In this document: piece after piece, positions 60,285 to 64,000 of the stretch
Numbering within the stretch: the stretch's first letter is position 1
Layout of the letters: each line of letters opens with the position of its first letter
Assembly (NCBI RefSeq): GCF_013300825.1
Contig: NZ_JAAIMY010000006.1
Span: forward strand, 62,001-126,000
Direction: 5' to 3'
Length of the DNA stretch: 64,000 nucleotides
From: Blautia wexlerae
Lineage (GTDB): Bacteria; Bacillota; Clostridia; Lachnospirales; Lachnospiraceae
The notes under the pieces: generated by a model
What the model was told of the DNA's origin: nothing
Database searches by the model: none
What the model saw: only the letters and a program-made list of their open reading frames with translations
Made by a program: the position numbers and the translations under genes

Positions 60285-60689
60285 TCAGTTCTCCATGTTC
60301 CTTCGAATTTTCTCTATCAAAGTGACATCTGCCGGTAACCAGGCAACGCTGTTCAGTTGATCCTTCGTAAGCCATTTTGCAGCTTCCGCTTCTTTTAGTT
60401 CCAGGTGACCGGCTGTGACCTCTGCCCAGAAGCAATCCATAGAAAGGTGAAAGGTGGGATAGTCATACTCTATAGTGTCAATCAAATCCCCTACCTTAAT
60501 TTCTGTATCCAGTTCTTCCATGATTTCTCGCTTTAATGCTTCCTGAGGAGTTTCTCCTGCTTCAATTTTTCCTCCTGGAAACTCCCAGCCGCCTTTCAGC
60601 TCACCGTAACCACGAGCCGTTGCAAAAATTTTATTCTTTTCTTTCATATTGTCGCAGATAACTGCTGCAACTACTTTTATTGTCTTCAT
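60285..60689 (-). CDS. mutT: MutT-type nudix (8-oxo-dGTP diphosphatase-like) hydrolase
   Basis: The 134-residue protein contains the nudix box in GGKIEAGETPQEALKREI then MEEL, with all catalytic glutamates. It starts with KVVAAVICDNMKEKNKIFAT and has GGWEFPGG, typical of MutT, which hydrolyses oxidised nucleotides. GAGGT precedes the ATG. It begins 22 bases after the helicase stop on the same strand. In this series it stands with a damage polymerase and a helicase, which fits a genome-maintenance role. Confidence 0.88.
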   Translation of the reverse strand: MKTIKVVAAVICDNMKEKNKIFATARGYGELKGGWEFPGGKIEAGETPQEALKREIMEELDTEIKVGDLIDTIEYDYPTFHLSMDCFWAEVTAGHLELKEAEAAKWLTKDQLNSVAWLPADVTLIEKIRRNMEN

Positions 60690-60710
60690 TTGTTTCGTAC
60701 CTCAAATCAT

Positions 60711-62933
60711 TTATGCTGTAATATTTGACTGTAAATACCGTAATAAATCTTCTCTCACTGGATGCTGCATTTTCATCGTTACTTTCGTGATCGGCTGCAT
60801 ACGTCCGCGATTATCTTCTTTCCGGGCATTTCTGGCCTCCACCACAGTGAATTGTCCCATGTAATAAAAGCTTGTTTCCGCATCTGACTTTTTCACAAGC
60901 AAGTGCTTTCTTTCAGCTTCAAGTACATCTTTCATATATGAACTATCCAAGCCTTTCCCAATCTGAGAGTCCCACTTAAAAATCAGATCATCCTCAAAAG
61001 CATCCGCATAATCAGGTTTTCCATCTACATAGTTTTTTTCATCCTGACTTTCTTCTTTGTGATATGTAATAAAAATGAAAACATCATCTTCAATTCTTTT
61101 CATACCATACATAATAGAGGACAAATCCTTGCCACAGTTCATAAGAAGGCTTACATCTCTTCTGGAATATTTTTCGTATAATACAAACGGACTATCCACA
61201 ATTCGCCCCGGAAAATACTTATCCTTATATCTGGCAATACCGACTTTTATAATATCTTCCACCTGTGTGTAGAACTGAATATGTGCAAGTCTTTCTGTAT
61301 AACTTTTCAGTCTTCGGATCATTCCTGATTGGTCATTTTCCAGAATATCAATCTGACGAAATTTCTGATATTCTGCTTCTTTACTCACGAAATGTCCTTG
61401 CAGCACCTGAATTGCTTCATTTACCTGTGATGTGCTGATTTTAATTCCATAGGTCTTTTGGTATTCTTTTATAAAATCTGCAACCCCTATATGATCTCTG
61501 TAAAGCAATTGACTTAATATTGCAAGCTCATCAGGGCGCACTCCTGAGAGAATTGTTTTGGACAAATACTCCAGTGTTAATTTCTCCTGTTCGTTTAGGC
61601 TATTCTTGTATTTATCCTTTTCCATTGCCTGCATAAAGGCATAATATGTTTTATATTCTTTAATAATTACCAGTGGATCAATTTCCTGATTTTGATAGAA
61701 ATCATACAACAGCGGAACCCGTCCTAACCGATTCTTCAGAGAAACATAGCTTTCTTTGATCAGAGTTTTCATCCCTTTGATTTTATCGATGGACTTAAAT
61801 ATCTTATCTTTGGAAATCTCATCAAAATGAACAGTTGAAGCCCCTGGTATTGTACTATTTCCACTGATTACATATTTGCGGATTACATCAGCGTTATAAG
61901 AACGGTCTCCTGATAAAGCTACCGGAATCATAAAGTTATTATTATAATTTCCAATAAAATCCAAAATAACAACATATTCTTTCCCTGGTGCCTTTCTAAG
62001 TCCTCGTCCCAACTGCTGAATAAATACAATGGGAGACTGCGTTGGTCTAAGCATAATGACTTGATTCACCTCAACGATATCCACACCTTCATTTAATATA
62101 TCTCGCGAAAAAATATAATCCAAGGGCTGCATTTCTTCCGTTGCATCTGCTTCATCCATTGCCAGTCTCTCGAATGCTTCCTGCCGTTTTTCTTCATTAT
62201 CAGCACCACTAAGAGCAATTGTACGATATCCCAGAGCATTAAACTTTCTCGATAATTCTTCGCACTCCTTAACACGACTGCAAAAAATAAGTCCCCTTAC
62301 ACGATTGCCACTGTAGCCATAATATTCCGACTGTTCGATCACATGCCGCACTCTCTCATCACTGGTAAGCTGATTGAATTCCTCATCTGTCAGCTTCGCA
62401 GCCTGCAATGTTTTATCATCCAGGGAAACAACCTCACTGATGCCAAAATAATGAAATGGACAAAGAAGATTATCTTCCATTGCCTGCTGTAAACGGATTT
62501 CATGAGCGATTTGATAATGGAAAATCTCATATATATTTTTGCCTTCCTGATTATCATCTCTTTTATCCGGTGTCGCAGTCATACCCAAAAACAGTTTCGG
62601 ATTGAAATAATTAATGACCTTGGTATAAATATTGTTAGAACTGTGGTGAGCCTCATCCAAAATAATGCAATCAAAGGCATTTGGCTGATACTGAAACAAG
62701 TGTGTATCTCTGTTCAAAGTCTCTACTGTTGCAAAAACATAATCCTTTTCATATTCATAGAAGCCTGCTCCCACCAATCCCATTGTCACTTTCTTATCAA
62801 AAACTTTTTCAAAAGATTTTTTAGCCTGCTTTGCAAGTGTTACACGGTGAACCAGAAACAATACTCTTTTGAAACCAAGCTCACGCATAGCAAATGCGGA
62901 TGCATATGTCTTTCCTGTTCCCTCATATGTCAA
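60711..62933 (-). CDS. DEAD/DEAH (SF2) helicase with DUF3427 domain, N-terminally truncated
   Basis: The 740-residue frame begins directly at Walker A (YEGTGKTYASAFAM). It continues with ILDEAHHSS (DEAH box), LFLGMTATPDKR (motif III), a helicase C domain with FIQQLGRGLRKAPGK (motif VI), and a DUF3427 domain in the last 300 residues (LYEKYSRRDVSLLMNCG, DAFEDDLIFKWDSQIGKG). Intact relatives carry about 200 more N-terminal residues, often a phospholipase-D-like nuclease, before Walker A. Here the only start is a TTG with no ribosome site. The frame stays open about 95 bases upstream without homology. It is probably a broken gene or lacks its nuclease part. Confidence 0.8.
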   Translation of the reverse strand: MTYEGTGKTYASAFAMRELGFKRVLFLVHRVTLAKQAKKSFEKVFDKKVTMGLVGAGFYEYEKDYVFATVETLNRDTHLFQYQPNAFDCIILDEAHHSSNNIYTKVINYFNPKLFLGMTATPDKRDDNQEGKNIYEIFHYQIAHEIRLQQAMEDNLLCPFHYFGISEVVSLDDKTLQAAKLTDEEFNQLTSDERVRHVIEQSEYYGYSGNRVRGLIFCSRVKECEELSRKFNALGYRTIALSGADNEEKRQEAFERLAMDEADATEEMQPLDYIFSRDILNEGVDIVEVNQVIMLRPTQSPIVFIQQLGRGLRKAPGKEYVVILDFIGNYNNNFMIPVALSGDRSYNADVIRKYVISGNSTIPGASTVHFDEISKDKIFKSIDKIKGMKTLIKESYVSLKNRLGRVPLLYDFYQNQEIDPLVIIKEYKTYYAFMQAMEKDKYKNSLNEQEKLTLEYLSKTILSGVRPDELAILSQLLYRDHIGVADFIKEYQKTYGIKISTSQVNEAIQVLQGHFVSKEAEYQKFRQIDILENDQSGMIRRLKSYTERLAHIQFYTQVEDIIKVGIARYKDKYFPGRIVDSPFVLYEKYSRRDVSLLMNCGKDLSSIMYGMKRIEDDVFIFITYHKEESQDEKNYVDGKPDYADAFEDDLIFKWDSQIGKGLDSSYMKDVLEAERKHLLVKKSDAETSFYYMGQFTVVEARNARKEDNRGRMQPITKVTMKMQHPVREDLLRYLQSNITA

Positions 62934-63065
62934 GTAGGTGACACAAACTTTTTGAAAAACTTTTGCTTGAAAATAAAGGCTTTTTGAACCGTATTCTTTA
63001 AAAATCCTATAGAGTGTGTTCCTAAGGTGTCAAAAAATCGGCTTATTGGTGTTAAATAAATGTTC
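62934..63065. other. Junction segment upstream of the truncated helicase
   Basis: AT-rich DNA with runs such as ACTTTTTGAAAAACTTTTG and CTAAGGTGTCAAAAAATC. It contains no gene and no promoter I can defend. It replaces the expected N-terminal helicase coding sequence, so it may mark a deletion or insertion boundary. Confidence 0.4.
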
Positions 63066-63896
63066 TTATAATTTTGAATACGCCAACAGCTGATCTGGAG
63101 GGATAATTACATCATCCTTTATGTAAATGGCAATTTCGCTCCCTAACATATCATTAGATCGGTCAATTGCATGCGAAAGCATCCATTTCTTGATTTTCAT
63201 ACTATCGTCTAATTCGTCCCATCCTTCATATGGAGGATCTCTCCATTCATCTAAATCAAAATTAAATCTATGAATTTGGTCTACCGTTGCATAAAAATCT
63301 ATTTTGTAGCTTTCAGCTTTTGTTTCCCAAAATTGCTCTACTTTCTTTGCCGCAGGAAATAGCTTCGCTAAAGTCATTAGAAATTCAGGTCTCTCATGAA
63401 TTCTTGTCCCGTAAGCACGTATATCATCATTCATCATAAATCCATTAACACAAAAATCATAAAAGACTCTATGAGCAATCCTATCAAGCTTTTCTTCCGT
63501 TTCTGTCAAAAAGTGTTGCTCACTATAATGTTCATAATCAATGTCATACAGATTCCCATTATAAGATACTGTCTTTTCATGAATATCAAAAGCAATCCCT
63601 GCCTTTTTCAAGAGCCTTGAAAAAATTGTATTCTCAGAAAGAACCATCTGCAGATTTTTTAATCCATTCTTTTTTATCTCTTCACATTGATCAAGACTTC
63701 CTAAAACATGAAATGCCATCACCTTTATGTCATGGACATTTACTTTAGCGATTCTATCTATATTCCGTTCCCAAAACACTTCAAAATCATTTCCACTATT
63801 CATTATCAGTTCTTCAACATACTCATTTGATTTCATCTGTAATAAATCCAAGATGAAGTCAAATGCTGAATTACATGTCCTTAAGTCAAAATCCAT
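63066..63896 (-). CDS. Uncharacterised 276-residue protein, possible toxin-like partner of an Xre protein
   Basis: The soluble acidic protein has a helical N-terminus (MDFDLRTCNSAFDFILDLLQ). A segment VMAFHVLGSLDQCEEIKKNGL near residue 58 has the His-plus-EIxxxGL layout seen at the start of ADP-ribosyltransferase-like toxins. Later come YDIDYEHYS, YDFCVNGFMMNDDIRAYGTR and a C-terminal helical region. GGGAAGGATAAGG precedes the ATG, which lies only three bases after the stop of the upstream Xre-like gene. Tight coupling to a small DNA-binding protein is typical of toxin-antitoxin or abortive-infection pairs. No family is recognised with confidence. Confidence 0.6.
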   Translation of the reverse strand: MDFDLRTCNSAFDFILDLLQMKSNEYVEELIMNSGNDFEVFWERNIDRIAKVNVHDIKVMAFHVLGSLDQCEEIKKNGLKNLQMVLSENTIFSRLLKKAGIAFDIHEKTVSYNGNLYDIDYEHYSEQHFLTETEEKLDRIAHRVFYDFCVNGFMMNDDIRAYGTRIHERPEFLMTLAKLFPAAKKVEQFWETKAESYKIDFYATVDQIHRFNFDLDEWRDPPYEGWDELDDSMKIKKWMLSHAIDRSNDMLGSEIAIYIKDDVIIPPDQLLAYSKL

Positions 63897-63899
63897 GCC

Positions 63900-64000
63900 T
63901 TATCCTTCCCTCTTCACATAATACAGTTCGATATCATACCCCAGTGCTTCCATCATCTGCACAAAAGTCCTATTCACCACACCATCAGGCTTCTTGATTA
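63900..64000 (-). CDS. C-terminal end of an Xre-like regulator/antitoxin (partial)
   Basis: The frame enters from the window edge and ends at 63900. The visible residues IKKPDGVVNRTFVQMMEALG then YDIELYYVKREG resemble the end of Xre-type antitoxins, where a last helix MxxALGYDIxLxY closes the domain. The helix-turn-helix itself lies outside. It overlaps the translation initiation region of the 276-residue gene. Confidence 0.5.
   Translation of the reverse strand, partial: IKKPDGVVNRTFVQMMEALGYDIELYYVKREG

Overview
The window reads as chromosomal DNA of an anaerobic gut Firmicute, most likely a Lachnospiraceae of the Blautia type. This is an inference from moderate-to-low G+C, strong AGGAGG-type ribosome binding sites, anaerobic (cbi-type) cobalamin synthesis, siroheme/heme precursor genes, ECF vitamin uptake, LuxS, DUF3791 proteins and a BspA-like leucine-rich lipoprotein. 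No rRNA, tRNA, CRISPR array or complete prophage was seen. Most genes lie on the minus strand.

Layout. 1-4.3 kb: tetrapyrrole operon hemA > precorrin-2 dehydrogenase > hemC > cobA-hemD fusion > hemB (cut by the window edge), from a clear promoter and a leader with a long hairpin. 4.6-7.8 kb: a leucine-rich lipoprotein and a TMEM43-like membrane protein. 8-12.4 kb: a KdpD/KdpE-like two-component pair beside a KtrAB potassium uptake system. 12.6-15.5 kb: small accessory genes, including a DUF3791 protein, a frameshifted DUF6440 gene and an SdpR/SdpI pair with promoter and operator. 15.7-19.4 kb: vitamin B6 salvage (radical SAM protein, ECF S component, pyridoxal kinase, divergent MocR/PdxR regulator). 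19.3-31.6 kb: a ten-gene anaerobic cobalamin operon (cbiD, F, G, H, JET fusion, A, B, cobD, cbiP, cbiC) behind a cobalamin riboswitch with its own promoter and terminator.

31.6-39.5 kb: housekeeping and transport genes (MATE pump, RluA-type pseudouridine synthase, coaX, coaBC, a YtqB/MnmM-like methyltransferase, a cyclophilin lipoprotein, luxS, an SH3 lipoprotein). 39.8-45.2 kb: accessory genes of the selenium/molybdenum hydroxylase type (XdhC, YedF, dihydropyrimidinase, YheO-like regulator) and a dicarboxylate symporter. 45.3-53.3 kb: two uncharacterised genes, ilvN-ilvC, a tyrosine phosphatase, an AEC transporter, a HAD phosphatase, an M18 aminopeptidase and a cupin. 53.5-56.5 kb: folate operon folE > HD hydrolase > folP > folB-folK behind a probable THF riboswitch. 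56.6-64 kb: an accessory-looking minus-strand block: WYL remnant, YolD, Y-family polymerase, YaiI, VOC protein, deformylase variant, small protein, MutT, N-terminally truncated DUF3427 helicase, and an Xre/276-residue gene pair that resembles a toxin-antitoxin or abortive-infection unit.

The genes work together mainly around tetrapyrroles. The hem/cob operon makes uroporphyrinogen III and precorrin-2, which feed the riboswitch-controlled cbi operon. The strongest unexpected signal is not a protein. It is a family of small mobile-like repeats in the intergenic regions: two 143-bp elements, each with 12-bp inverted termini and each flanked by its own perfect 8-bp target duplication, a third copy split by another repeat inside the cobalamin operon, and several other structured repeats.
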